Below are positions 23,439-36,194 of a stretch of DNA of 64,000 nt, piece after piece. Positions within the stretch are counted from its first letter, which is position 1. Each line of letters opens with the position of its first letter. Origin of the DNA: Artocarpus heterophyllus (taxonomy: Eukaryota > Streptophyta > Magnoliopsida > Rosales > Moraceae); assembly GCA_025403435.1 (NCBI GenBank), contig CM046331.1, positions 25,963,532 to 26,027,531 of the forward strand, in the 5' to 3' direction. Both the position numbers and the translations under genes were made by a program. A model generated the notes under the pieces. It had not been told where the DNA came from. It worked only from the letters and a program-made list of their open reading frames with translations, and searched no databases.

Positions 23439-23903
23439 TGTTAGAATAAAATTGTGATGAAAACCATCATCATCAAGGATCGTTCATGTCAAATCATCAA
23501 GAATACTAATAAGATGCGGAAGCTAACCTGAATCCATTGATAGAATGTGATTCTTGAGTCTTTTGGTTGAGGATCTTCCAAGTCTGGTACGTAAATCCTC
23601 CTTATCAGAATGCTCTATAATCTCTCTGTAGATGGGTAGCAGAAAAAATAATGTACGTACTGACTTGGGGACCACAACCCCTTTATATAATTGTTAAACC
23701 CTAGCAATTATCCTTAATTACCAATTTAGCCCATCATAAAATTAGTAATTATATTTTGGTCTCTACACATAAGAGGCCTACACTTAATGATGCATTAAAA
23801 GCCCAAAACCCAAATTGATCACTTTTAATTGGGCAACCTTATTGATAGCCTTTAATTCACATTTATTTAATATATTGGCTCATAATTGGATTTTGACCTA
23901 ACA
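23439..23903 (-). repeat. Copia 3' LTR
   Basis: 465 bp, TG...CA when read on either strand (plus-strand ends TGTTAGAATA and GACCTAACA). Matches 29,567-30,051. Confidence 0.92.
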
Positions 23904-23918
23904 ATCTCCCACTTGGGC
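23904..23918 (-). other. Copia polypurine tract
   Basis: On the minus strand GCCCAAGTGGGAGAT sits directly before the 3' LTR start TGTTAGG. This is the usual plus-strand primer position. Confidence 0.8.
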
Positions 23919-24332
23919 TATATATGAAACTTTATAAATGTGAATTATACCTTATGAGCTCATGAATTTTGCTATCAAAACCTTAGGCACCTCAACAATC
24001 TTGTCTATGAACCATATCAATATAGGACCAAAGCGACCTTCGTTACATATGTCGTAACTAGACCCATCAATGATCACATATACCAATACAACTAATGACA
24101 AGATCAAGCATGGATGTGTAGCATGGAAATTTCATGCAATGTGATCTTAACATGCCTATTTTCAACTGGTCCACCTTAATACCTTAGTGAGATCAAACCA
24201 TACCAAAATCAAAGTGTGAATAAACTGAAAACTTTATTTCTGCAGAAAATAACCTCAAAATATCCATAAACTGAAATAACTGAAAAATGTGTATATCATA
24301 AGAGCATTTAAAATTACAAACTCCCAATAAAA
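23919..24332 (-). other. Copia 3' untranslated region
   Basis: Sequence between the end of the pol frame and the polypurine tract. No open frame or other motif recognised. Confidence 0.6.
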
Positions 24333-27300
24333 CTAAATATCCTGAAATGATATGACACCCATACGAGCAGTGTGCTCATGAAACATTTTGGGTGGCAATC
24401 CTTTAGTAAGCGGATCCACAATCATGGAGTTTGTGCCGATGTGCTCTATAGACAACTGTCCACTCTGAACTCTTTCTTTCACAACTAGGAACTCGATCTC
24501 TATATGCTTTGACTTCGTTGAGCTCCTGTTGTTGTTGGAATACAAAACTGCTGACTTATTGTCACAAAATATCTTGAGCGGTCTTTGAATACTGTCCACT
24601 ATACGCAGCCCCGTGACAAAATTTCACAGCCATATTCCATGATTGGACACCTCATAACATGCTATGAACTCTGCCGCCATTGTAGAAGATGCTATAAGAG
24701 ACTGTTTAGCACTCTTCCAAGAGACAACACCTCCAGCCATAAGGTAGACATAGCCTGATGTAGATTTCATACTATCTTGACATCCAGCAAAATCAGAGTC
24801 AGTATACCCAATGATCTCAAGCTATTCTGACCTCCGATACGTGAGCATGTAATCCTTTGTTCTCTGAAAATACCTCAAGACTCGTTTGGCTGCTACCCAG
24901 TGATCCTTTCCAGGATTGCTTAAGTATCTGCCCAACATCCCTGTAACGTACGCAATATCCAGACACGTACAAACCGGAGCATATATTAGACTCCCTACTA
25001 CTGACGCATAAGGAATCTTCTGCATTTCCTTAACCTCAAAATCATTCTTAGGGTACTGATTTAGACTAAACTTGTCTCCCTTAGCCACTGGGGTATCACC
25101 TGGTTTACAATCCTACATGCCATATCTCTTAAGAATCTTTTCGATATAGTCCTTTTGTGATAATCCTAAAATACCTCGAGAGCGATCCCGGTGTATCTGT
25201 ATACCCAACACAAAAGAGGCGTCACCAAGATCCTTCATCTCAAATTTCTTTGATAGAAATCTCTTGGTTTCGTGCAACAAGCCTATATCGTTGCTGGCAA
25301 GCAAAGTGTCATCAACATATAAAACCAGAAAAATATACTTACTCCCACTGAACTTCTGGTATATACAATCATCGACCAAATTCATCTCAAAATCGAACAA
25401 GATGATAACTTGATGAAATTTGCAATACCATTGACGAGAAGCTTGCTTAAGCCCATAGATAGATTTCTTTAATTTGCAAACCATCTTCTTTGCATCTCCT
25501 GACACAAAGTTTTCCGGTTGCACCATATAGATTGTTTCATCAATGTCACCATTGAGGAACGCAGTCTTAACATCCATCTGATAAAGCTCAAGATCAAAAT
25601 GTGCCACTAATGCCATTATAATCCTAAAAGAGTCTTTCGAAGAAACCAGAGAGAAAGTCTCTTTATAATCAATGCCTTCTTTCTATGTAAAGCCTTTAGC
25701 GACAAGACGAGCCTTATACCTCTCCACATTGCCTTTCGAATCCCTTTTGGTCTTAAATATCCATTTGCAACCAATGGGTTTCGCACCTTCAGGCAATGGG
25801 ACAAGATCCCAAACGTCATTGTCTTTCATAGACTTTATCTCTTCATTCATGACATCAATCCACTCTTGAGATCTAGAACTTTCCATGGCTTGATGGAAGT
25901 TGATTGGATCATATTCCACCATACCAATGTCATACTCATGTTCATGGAGATATATAATGTAATCATCTGGCACCGCACTTCTCCTTTCTCTAGTGGATCT
26001 CCTTAATGGCATAGGTTCTTGAGGTGGTTGAGTTTGTTCTTCTGGAACAATTTCTGGAATGGGAGGTTCTCCGACATTGTCTTGATTTGGGTCTGTTTGT
26101 TGAACGATGTCAGGAGTAGAAACCTGATCAATGTCAATAACAGCTGTGGGAATATCAACATATTCCTCTTCAAAGACAAAGTCCCTAACCATATATCCCC
26201 CCGCAAACTCGACATCCTCGAAGAACCTGGCATTTCCCGTCTCAAATATCGATTTGTTCGTGGGATCATAAAACTTGTACCCCTTGGATCTTTCAGAGTA
26301 TCCAATAAAATAACAAATAACCGTCCTTGAGTCCAGTTTCTTTTCATTAGGCCTATAAGGCCTTGCCTCAGCTGGACATCCCCAAACATGCAAATGCTTT
26401 AGACTAGACTTCTTGCTCGTCCAAAGTTCGTAAGGGGTTTTGGTAGTTGCTTTAGTTGGAACCCTGTTAAGGATATATGCTGCAGTCTTAAGTGCTTCTC
26501 CCCAGAGTGATTCTGGTAAGGTAGAATGAGAAATCATACTCCTCACCATGTCCTTAAGCGTTCTGTTTCGTCTTTCAGCAACACTATTCATAGTAGGCGA
26601 ACCCGGCATAGTGTACTGTGGGACGATACCGCTTTCCTCTAGGAACTTAGCAAACGGTCCTGGATGTTGTTCACCTGAACCGTCATATCTACCATAGTAT
26701 TCACCACCACAGTCAGATCTGACGCTTTTAATCCTTTTGCTGAGTTGATTTTCAACTTCAACCTTATAATTTTTGAACACATCCAGCGACTGTGACTTTT
26801 CATGAATGAGATATATGTAGCCATATCTGGAAAAATCGTCTATGAATGTTATAAAATATTGTTGACCATTCCAAGAAGCCATAGGGAATGGCCCACAAAT
26901 GTCTGTATGTATAAGTTCTAAGACGTCCAAAGTCCTGTTGACTTCAAATCTCCTTTTATTGGTTTGTTTCCCCTTAATACAGTTAACACAAATCTCAAAA
27001 TCTGTAAAGTCTAAGGAGTCGAGAATTTCGTCTGACACAAGTCTCTCTATTCTCCTTCTGGAGATATGACCCAATCTCTTGTGCCATAACGCAGCTGAAT
27101 TCTCATTGGTTAATTTTCTCTTTATACCTCGTGTACTTAATTGCAAGGATTCATTAAAGATTATCGTAACCTGATAAAGAACCAGAACCAACTAATTTTG
27201 AATCATGAAACAAACTAAATTTTTCATTTCCAAATGAACAAGAATAACCAGATTTGTCCAAAGCTGAAATAGAAATCAAATTCCGTCTAAAAGACGGTAC

Positions 27301-28397
27301 AATAAATGTTTCATTAAGATCCAAATAAAATCCAGTCTTTAACAATAATCTAAATTTTCTTATTGCTTCAACTTCAACTTTCTTGCCATCGCCCACGTAG
27401 ATGTATCTTTCACCATCAGTTGGCTTTCGGCATCTCAGGCATCCCTACGTAGACACACTAATGTGAGTGGTTGCACCAGAATCCATCCACCAAGTGTGTT
27501 CAGGTACCAAAGTTAAATTAACCTCAAAACAAACCAAATTAAGAAGCATACCTTTTCTAGCACGCCAAGCGTGATAATTGGTGCAATGCTTCTTCTTATG
27601 TCCTGCAGCTCCATAGAAGAAACAACCCGTACCTTCCGGATCAACCGGTCTCTTTTGTTGCTTCTTTTGAGGTGTTGTAACTACAGCTTCCTTATCCTTC
27701 TTTCTTTTCTTCCCTTTGTCCTTGGAAGTATTAGTCAAGTGAGCACTTTCTATCTTTTCTTGCTTCAACCTTTCCTCTTCTTGCACACAATGTGAGATGA
27801 GCTCATTAAGAGACCAAGTCTCCTTTTGGCAGTTGTAGCTCACCTTAAACTGACTGAAATGTGCAGGAAGAGATATAAGAACCAAATGCACTAGCAAGTC
27901 CTCAGAATGGTCAAGCTTAAGTGCTCTAATTTTGAAGTAAGATGAGACATCTCCATGATGTACTCCCTAATGTTCTCCTTACTTTTGTATCTCATTGAGA
28001 TGAGGTTTGCCAAAAGTGTACTTGTTTTAGCCTTTTCATTTTTGGCAAATCTCTTCTCAATGTCCTCAAGGAACTCTTTGGGTGTCTTTATCGTTTCCGT
28101 TATAGTGCCCCTGAATGCTTCTGGAATGGCCTTCTTCATGATCATCATACATATGCGATTTGACTTCTCCCACATTTTCATGTCCTTCTTTTGATCAGAG
28201 GAACTTTTATCTGTAAGAGGTGCGGGAGAAGGAACCCTTAACGCAAGGTCGAGATCCATGACTCCGAGAACTATTAAAAGGTTCTCTTGCCATGATTTGA
28301 AGTTGCTACCATTCAGCATAGGAATTGAATTGATGTTGGCAGTAATATTAGAGGCAGAACTAGTAGCTAAAACAGAGAACAAAATAAACAAAACCAA
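24333..28397 (-). pseudogene. Copia gag-pol polyprotein, broken
   Basis: Transcript order: gag (28,397-27,891, with PMLNGSNFKSWQENLL); gag C-terminus with a zinc knuckle in which the second Cys is Tyr (CFFYGAAGHKKKHC) and protease motif DSGATTH (27,897-27,445); GAG-preintegrase and integrase (27,191 onward) with [24 protein letters not shown] and AERRNRTL, so the D, D and E are present; RT (from about 25,850) with LYVDDTLLAS (near 25,300); and RNase H with YTDSDFAG, then a tail ending at 24,333. Premature stops lie near 27,445, 25,683, 25,113, 24,822 and 24,618, each one transition from CAG or CGA. Frameshifts lie near 27,915 and 27,160. The long integrase-RT frame is 502 codons. It cannot make a full polyprotein. 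Confidence 0.93.
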
Positions 28398-29550
28398 AAC
28401 AAGCTCACATAAGAATCCATAATAACAATAATAAATCCAAATAAAGGTAAACCCATCTCAAGATATCGAGCACTCCATTAATATTTAGTCTTTGGACAGA
28501 AATATTAACTTGTAAGTGATATCTTGGTGTAGTAATCAAACACTGACAATAAGAACATGTCAAACAATAAATCTTCCTTTGGGCTGATTTATTGCTTACA
28601 TGTAAAACCGAATAATCATCACATGTTTATCACCACAGGTGTACATGCAATTCTGTCAAATATTGCATTCCTTTGGGCCGGTCAATATTCACATAAGTTA
28701 CATAACACACAACCTTTTTTATTTCAAAACAAATTAATTTCCACAAGAGAGGCCACTTTGGTGACATGTTGCTTCAATTAATTCATCTCAAAATATATAT
28801 AAAATACCAATATTTGAATTTAAAATTGCACCAAAAATAACCAAAAATAAAAAAAAATAAAAAAATAAAAAATAATAAAAAATAAATTTTTGATCAAAAT
28901 CAACCTAGTCAAAGTCAACTAGTCAACCTTGACTAGGTCGGGGCTGGACTGAGTCGGATGGACCAAACCTGGATCCTAACCCAGCCCTCCTTTTATTTCG
29001 CTCTTTGTGTCAAAGGCCTTGGCCTAGGCCCATGACATCCTTTTTTTTTTTTGGTTTGCTGCTGGCCTAAGCCCGCTGCCTTTAATTTCCAGTCACGGGC
29101 CTAATTGGGCCTGTGTATTCTTTTCTTAGTTTCTTTTCGACAGATACCGTATTGAATCCATAAGAGGAAGTTTCTTCAATCTGAATCTTAAAATTCGTTC
29201 AACTATATATATATATAACGAATCTTTCTCTTTTTTTTTTTTTTTTGCTCGGCACTTATGCTGCCATGATACAATCAAAAGGAAAAAGAAAAAAAAAAGT
29301 CTCTTTGAAAAACTCACCGAATATATATAAAACGAATCCTTTTGCAACAGGAATTGTTACACACGTTCCCTTTGCATATACAAAAAAATTGTTTCTTGAA
29401 GAACCGAATAATTAATTCCTTAAATTTTCTTAGATAATTGTTCTCAAATTCAACAATTTTAAAGAAACCATAGATTGTTAAATTTGAGATTTTTTTTTAT
29501 AAGAATCACATCTACAAAATTTATTGATTCTCAATAATTCAACATGAAGA
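28398..29550 (-). other. Copia 5' leader
   Basis: Untranslated region between the primer-binding site and gag. It contains A-rich and T-rich tracts and CAAGGTTGACTAGTTGAC (reverse of 28,913-28,932). No separate gene recognised. Confidence 0.6.
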
Positions 29551-29564
29551 GGCTCTAGATACCA
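29551..29564 (-). other. Copia primer-binding site
   Basis: Read on the minus strand TGGTATCTAGAGCC, two bases after the 5' LTR. It is complementary to initiator methionine tRNA except for one extra T relative to the usual TGGTATCAGAGC. Confidence 0.75.
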
Positions 29565-29566
29565 CT

Positions 29567-30051
29567 TGTTAGAATAAAATTGTGATGAAAACCATCATCA
29601 TCCAGGATCGTTCATGTCAAATCATCAAGAATACTAATAAGATGCGGAAGCTAACCTAAATCCATTGATAGAATGTGATTCTTGAGTCTTTTGGTTGAGG
29701 ATCTTCCAAGTCTGGTACGTAAATCCTCCTTATCAGAATGCTCTGTAATCTCTCTGTAGATGGGTAACAGAAAAAATAATGTACGTATTGACTTGGGGAC
29801 CACAACCCCTTTATATAATTGCTAAACCCTTTATATAATTGCTAAACCCTAGCAATTATCCTTAATTACCAATTTAGCCCATCATAACATTAGTAATTAT
29901 ATTTTGGTCTCTACACATAAGAGGTCCACACTTAATGATGCATTAAAAGCCCAAAACCCAAATTGATCACTTTTAATTGGACAACCTTATTGATAGCCTT
30001 TAATTCACATTTATTTAATATATTGGCCCATAATTGGATTTTGATCCAACA
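29567..30051 (-). repeat. Copia 5' LTR
   Basis: 485 bp. Matches 23,439-23,903 but contains a tandem duplication of about 22 bp (CTTTATATAATTGCTAAACC) near 29,810-29,852. Confidence 0.92.
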
Positions 30052-30056
30052 ACACA

Positions 30057-30979
30057 ACCATCTAAGAGACCCAACACTCCTAAAACTTCATGTTTTTACC
30101 TCTTTACTCACATTTGGATTGAAGCTAACCATGGACATAGAGAAGTTTACCTCTTGGCCTGAAGCTAAAGAATAAGACTTGAAAGTGTGAGTGACTGCCC
30201 AAGCTTTAGTTTCACCTGCTCGCCTATATATGAATGAATCTTTTGCAAATAAAAAGGTGATTCACCCTTATTGCCTACCTTACCTGCTCGCCTAAATATG
30301 AATAAATCATTTGCAAATAAAAAAGGTGATTGACCCTCAGTGGTTGTCTTGCTACTTGCACCTCTTGAATCTCCCTTCTCACTTCCGCCCCCTTTATAGA
30401 TGCTATAAAGCCCTCCATACATTACAAGAAGAGGTACGGAGATATGGGGCATCCTTGACAAATACCCCACTCCAGTCTAACATTCCCCTACCTTGCCATT
30501 GACAATGAATGAGAGATGAGACGTTATCACTCAATTCAGAACCGGATTGATTTGTCTTTTCCTAAACACCAAAATTGCCATCATAGTTCGAAGAAAAGTG
30601 TACTTGACTCCTTCATAAGCTTTACTCATATCTAACTCAAGATCCATCTATTCACCTCTCCCACCATTTTCCTCCACATAGTATGAAGGACCTCAAAGGC
30701 AACAAGGAAATTGTACGTTATAAGTTGTCTTGGTAAAAAGGCAATCTGCTCCATAGAAACGATACTTGGTAACATACTCTTATATTGGTTCACTTAAGTC
30801 TTAAAGTAACTTTGTAAGAAACATTACATAGACTAATTGGCCAGTGGTCGGAGACCTTTGGTGCCCCTTTAATCTTGGTTCTATCGATTGTCCCTAGTTT
30901 AAAATCTTCAAATACAATGCCACTAAATCTGGCCTCATAATTTCCTAGTTTTTTTTCTGAAAAATCAAGTCATGAAATT
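30057..30979 (-). pseudogene. LINE-2, 5' portion (RT fingers and palm)
   Basis: Minus-strand reading gives IKGAPKVSDH-like sequence near 30,860, then SMEQIAFLPRQLI, LDMSKAYEGVKYTF (frameshifted), GICQGCPISPYLFLL with a stop, GAEVRREIQEVQVARQ and the catalytic box as FAND (30,317-30,306). An ASGQEVNFSMS block lies near 30,130. The catalytic region is tandemly duplicated with a 68-bp period (30,214-30,345). The LINE continues at 23,438 after the copia insertion. The part from 30,677 onward is shared with bases 1-302. Confidence 0.8.
30214..30345. repeat. 68-bp tandem duplication over the LINE RT catalytic box
   Basis: Units begin ACCTGCTCGCC at 30,214 and 30,282 and each contains ATGAATNAATC plus TTTGCAAATAAAAA. 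The two copies differ at several bases. Confidence 0.75.
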
Positions 30980-32314
30980 TGATGTGTGTTTTTCCAAGTA
31001 CACAAATCGACTCGAGTAATAATGATGGAAGAGTATCTTTCCAGGAGGATTAATTTAGCAATTACTGAGATTATAATATTCTTAACTTCATTTAGACAAA
31101 AAATATTAAGTTGTAACAAAAAAAATAATTAAAACTAATAAAAATAAAAATAAAACAAAATTCAATCTCAATTAATTAAAATTCAATGATACGGAAGCAC
31201 TAGAGCATAAAAGTTCACCAAGACAAATTTAGTTTGATTCCAATTATTAACTAATATTGCCTATTATTCATTTGTTAGAAGGAGAAATCCTATTTCATTT
31301 ATTGTTCCTTCTGGGGATGATAATAAAAATATCTCTAGGATGTAAATCCATTGTCACTCGATGTGAATTCTACCACCCTAAAGACTCATTGCGATTTATG
31401 GTTCTCTTAAATGTTCATGCAAGTCATACTACTATCGCTCGATGTTGCATGCATCTTACGTTTAATTTTACAAGAAGATATTCCTAATTATGTCCTTCTA
31501 GGGTTTCAATTTAGGTCTCCTAATCAATTTAAATATTTGCCAAATATTCAAATACATTAAGAATTGTAAAATTAACAACAAGCATGAATAATACTCTTAG
31601 GAAAATTCAATTTCTTTGAAAGAAAATAAATTGAAAATCAAACATTCATTGTCTTGGCTACACTCATAGTCTTAGTAAAATAAAATTAGTTCATAATTGA
31701 ATCTAACATAATATTCATATTCAATTACAAGACTAAATTAAAAGACTGGGAGAAGAAAAATAACGGAGAAATCTTGAACGTGTTTGCTCTTGATCCTTCT
31801 TTAACTCCTCTCAAGTGTGCTCTCTAAAAACTCTTAAAAGTATGCCGAATGATCCCTTGAAAAACCCTAAGAATTCCTATTTATAGGTTAAGAGGTGTGG
31901 AAAGAAAAAGGGGTAAGTTTTGGTGCATTATAGGCTTCAAACGTGTCATTTTGTATGAAGTAGCACTGCAGTGCTATGTGAGCAACGCCTAAGCGCTATA
32001 TCACTATCTTTGTAGTGTTTAAGCGCTATATACCCAGTGCCTAAGTGCTAGGTGTTCTATCCAATTTTGGCGAAACAGTTCTTAAGCACTGTAGCGCCTG
32101 TTTGTGGAGCCTAAGTGCTTCCTGTTTGCTCCATCAAAGTGTTCAAAAGCTCTTTTTAGCACCTTTATGTTGTTTCAAACCATTATTACTTCAAATTTGG
32201 ACTCTCCTGCAAACAAAACATAAAGAACACATATAAAATTCACAAAAACCCGCAAAAACTAACTAAACATAAAGCTTGAATGTTATGTAATTCATGAGCA
32301 AAACTCATTCATCA
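30980..32314 (-). repeat. Gypsy-type LTR, antisense (copy B)
   Basis: Counterpart of 303-1,660, with plus-strand ends TGATGTG and TTCATCA. Same position inside the LINE remnant, so it predates the segmental duplication. Confidence 0.55.
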
Positions 32315-33683
32315 AATATCCAAACTTAACATTCTACTAGTCCTCGAGTAATATAAAAATAAAAGAAAAGAAAGAAAAACAAAAATATAAACACGTAAAA
32401 TACAAAATAAAAAGAAAGGAAAACAAATTTGAGTATTGATCCAATTTTGTTTTACGGATAGGCCTCAAAGTTTTCACAAAAGTTATAGCTCAAAGAATAC
32501 TTTGAACAATTCAAAATTTTAGAATGTCAACTTGTATGCTAATCATCACCTTATCTAGGATTCTTCACGTGTGTGTGTATTTAGCTAATATCATGTGACC
32601 AAATGCAACTCAGATAGGTTTACGTAAATTAGTGCATCAATATTGAATCTCTAAACGAAGGCAAAATTTCTCCAAAACTCCATAGGCTTGTTTTTCATAT
32701 CACTCTCCACTAATGTCGGTCAACAAACCACCAAAGATCAGAATAGGACTTTATTAAGTTTGTTATGAATGACTAGGATCAAGGTAGAATAAAAGGCACC
32801 AATAAGGCTCAAATTCCCCAAACACATCAATTAATTAAGGAACTCTTGTAGAGCTTCTAACACAAAAACGCCAAGTGCACCCTCAATTACCTTCAACTTT
32901 CATGTCTCCACTCTTTACTTATCTATTTATATATGTTTTCTTCTTTTTTTAATTTGTTTTTTGTTTTTTTGAATCACATAAATAGTAACACAAACATTTA
33001 CATCAATGGATAAAACAAATCATAGAAATACAACTATCAAAACTCCTTCTAACCTCCCAACACCAAACATGGCTCAAAAATAAACCCTAGAGTAATCAAC
33101 ATTCTCAAGGATAAGGGCTTAAAAAAGCTTAATCAATCCCAAAATGTCCTAAAATCATTTCCTTAGTGATTAGGAATATTCATTTCATGAACACAAAAAT
33201 GCGCCAATTCCTTAGTGACGCATTAGAGCACCACAGCGCACGTTTTCTTGAGCCTAGGCATCCGAAACTCCTCCAACTTGATATTTTAAGTTTCCAAACT
33301 TCTTTAAGCCTCCCAAAACACCTATAAAATTTAAAAATATAATTCAAACACAAAATACTTAAGAATCAAGAAAGGAAACATGGGGAAAATTGATCAAAAA
33401 GTTATATCTAACTAAGCAATTTACCTATAGATTCCATATCTTTGAATGATGCGTCTTCGTCAACCAAGAGTCATGTATTTAACATACCGGTATGCATACC
33501 TTCATATAATGTAGTATATCTCCGTTTGGAATATCAAAAGACATAAGTTAAGAATACAGACCCATTGATCTATTTTAGGATTAAGATATAACACATACGG
33601 TTGTCTAAAGTGAATTGATTTATTTATATGAAATTATTGATTAAATCAATTCAACTCTGTCCCGATCCAATATATAATCACCA
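32315..33683 (-). repeat. Internal remnant and copia-like relic (copy B)
   Basis: Non-coding counterpart of 1,661-3,128. It lacks about 100 bp relative to copy A near 33,115. It ends at the Gypsy-1 target duplication. Confidence 0.45.
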
Positions 33684-33688
33684 ATGAC
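33684..33688. repeat. Gypsy-1 left target-site duplication
   Basis: ATGAC, repeated at 44,847-44,851. Copy A has a single ATGAT at 3,133-3,137 as the empty site. Confidence 0.9.
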
Positions 33689-33929
33689 TGTAACACCCAT
33701 CTATTTTTATGTAACGGACTACGTTAAGTTAGTAACGATGTTAATGATATTTTATTAATAATTTATGTTATAAGCTATGATACATGATTTTAATGTTACT
33801 AATTGTTATGTCAAGTTCTATGATAGGTGATGACCGCTTGAAATCGTTGTGCTCAAGTGTTCATGATTATTTTAATGTATGTGTAATTATGATGCATGAT
33901 GAATTGAATGTTTTAATCTATGGCATTTA

Positions 33930-34070
33930 AGGACAGTTCGACAGGTCAAACTTTTAAGATCGACAAGCCGAACAAACTGCCAAAGATCGATAGGCCGAAG
34001 GAAACCATCGGCAGGCCGAACTTGGTAGAATCGGCAGGCCGAAGAGGAAAATCGGCAGGCCGAACACGGC
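33930..34070 (+). repeat. Six-unit array of TCGGCAGGCCGAAC motif
   Basis: Six degenerate units spaced 20-25 bp apart, for example ATCGGCAGGCCGAAC near 34,007, 34,029 and 34,051. Each unit is nearly self-complementary (TTCGGC..GCCGAA around AG). The 3' LTR carries the equivalent at about 41,852-41,990 with several substitutions. Confidence 0.8.
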
Positions 34071-36194
34071 TGACGAGTAGTCAGCAGAAATCTCTCCAAA
34101 GTTATGGCTGAGTTAATTACGTTAAATGAGTGATTTATTATGATTAATTGGCACAATAATGGAATGTTTTATCAGTAAAGGAAAATAAAAAGGTTTGACT
34201 TTGCATTGATTTGTGTTATTTTAAATGGTTTCCTATTTTAAGAGGGCAAAATATGGTAAGATGTGATGATTTGTTTCACTTTCTTTTTCTTCTCTCCTTC
34301 CTTCACGCTTTGGGCTGTCAAACAGTCAGAAATTCTGACTTAATGGAGAGTAATCAATTTCATTATGAATGTTATGTTAAAAATTTTAATGAATCTTTTC
34401 CTCACACGTTATTTTCTCCTCTCATTCACAATCTGAGACATTTTTTTTTCTCATTCTCATTCTTCCTCTTCTCTTCTCCACAAATCCTGTCTGCATTTCT
34501 CCCAAAAAATTCTCTGCAAGTATTGAAAGAAAAATTTAAATTTCGTTGGTTAAAATCAAGGGTTTTAAGAAGAAATTTCAAGGTAAAAACTCAGTTTTTC
34601 TTTGTGTTTTTGAAAGCATTCTCCTCATCAATTCGTCTACAATATCTTTCTTTAGGTATTGTATTTGTTTTGAATTTTTAATATGATATGCAAGTATATG
34701 TTATGAGATGCTTTCCTAAGTTTCAAGTTGTTTCAACGTTTTTATGATAAAATATGAATTTCTATCTTCAACCCCTCACAGTAAAATTTTACTGTTTAAT
34801 CTTGATGCATGAAAAAAGTAATGTTATTCAAGGGGTAAATATGATGTTTTTCATGATAGTCGTCAAGAATGTACATGTATAATGTATAATGAATGTATTT
34901 TATGTTATGAATTTTTTATGGGAATACATTAAGAAAACTGTTTTAATAAATGTTATTTTTGGATTTTGTTTATGAAATGTTATGTATGTTTAAATGATTT
35001 GATGATAATGAAATAATTGTATGCATGATAATATGGTGTTTGTATGAATTTTTAAAATTAAAAAATATATATATATTTAATTGTTCAAAAATGTTTTATT
35101 TAAAAGGTAATTATGTTCAAAATGTATGGTTTGTATTTATATGCTTAAGGTAATTTTTATGATTTAAGAAAAATCATAATAACATGTTTATGTGATGACA
35201 ATTTTTATAGTTATGAATTATGTTTGTAATATGAGATGAATGAATATATATATATATGAATGATATATGAATGAATGATATATGAATGAATGTTTTATGA
35301 TAAGTATTAATTTTATTGTATTTTTAAATGGATAAATGGCATGAACACTCAAAGAAGCGAGCACATCAAGACCGCGGCGTCATCACCAAAAGTATATTAA
35401 GGTTAAGTAAGCTAGCATTAAGGTAAGTACATTCTCACCTGCAACATGACATGTTTTACAAGAATTTGATGATATTTTCACAAGGATATTCATGATGATT
35501 TTATGATGATTTTCCTTAAAGGATTTCTTATGAAAGATTTTCATCATTTAAAGTTATGAATGTATGATGATGACATGTTTCAAAGCATGAAAATTATATA
35601 TATATATATGTATCACCTAATAAGTGTTGCACACCAATGTTATGCTATGATATGTTATGATGTCATGTTTGGTTTTGGATTAGCTACCCTTCTCCTCTCA
35701 TGACGGCGCGCCTATGATGATGTTTATGGTGCAACACTTGGGCCCTTAAGATAAAAATAGAATAAGTTTTTAAATAATGAACGCAATGAAAGATATGTTC
35801 TATGAAATTATGCTTAAGGCACTTTTATGATATGATGACAATGATGATGATGATGTTTATGAAATGTTTTAAATTGTGGGAATTATATGTACTTAATAAG
35901 CATTAGCTTATTCAAGTTTTATGTCATGTTGTAGATAAGGGTAAGAAAATCTTGGAATAGGCGGAGGACATGGAAAGGCGTGTGGACACAAAGCTCAATG
36001 AATTGTAACAGGAAGAAACGCCAAGATGAACGTTTTATGTTTTAAATCAAGCTTTATATTTAAACATTATTTTTAATGTTAAGTTTTAAGAATATTTGAA
36101 CTATGGTTTTATAAGTTATTTTATCATTTTAATGAATTTTGATCTTTTGCATTTTTATGAAAGTTGGTTTGTTTTAAAAATTAAGTTTTCTCAA

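Larger units (their letters stand above)
23439..30051 (-). mobile_element. Ty1/copia retrotransposon, nearly complete, inactivated
   Basis: A 6.6-kb element on the minus strand with two LTRs, a primer-binding site, gag-pol in copia order (gag, protease, integrase, RT, RNase H) and a polypurine tract. Flanks are ATACA (23,434-23,438) and ACACA (30,052-30,056), a 5-bp target duplication with one change. LTRs differ at roughly a dozen sites by eye over 463 bp plus one short duplication, which suggests moderate age. It is inserted within LINE-2. Confidence 0.92.

Noticed and set aside
25157..25351. Plus-strand frames within the copia and LINE regions
   Set aside because: All overlap well-supported minus-strand retroelement domains and lack motifs of their own.
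33930..34070. CRISPR-like repeat array
   Set aside because: This is plant nuclear DNA. Units are degenerate, spacers are short and similar, and the array lies inside an LTR and repeats in both LTRs.
34211..34681. 156-codon open frame in the Gypsy-1 5' LTR, repeated at 42,130-42,600 in the 3' LTR
   Set aside because: It is kept in both LTRs because they were identical at insertion. It has no recognisable domain and is a biased Phe/Leu/Ser translation of a TC-rich tract.
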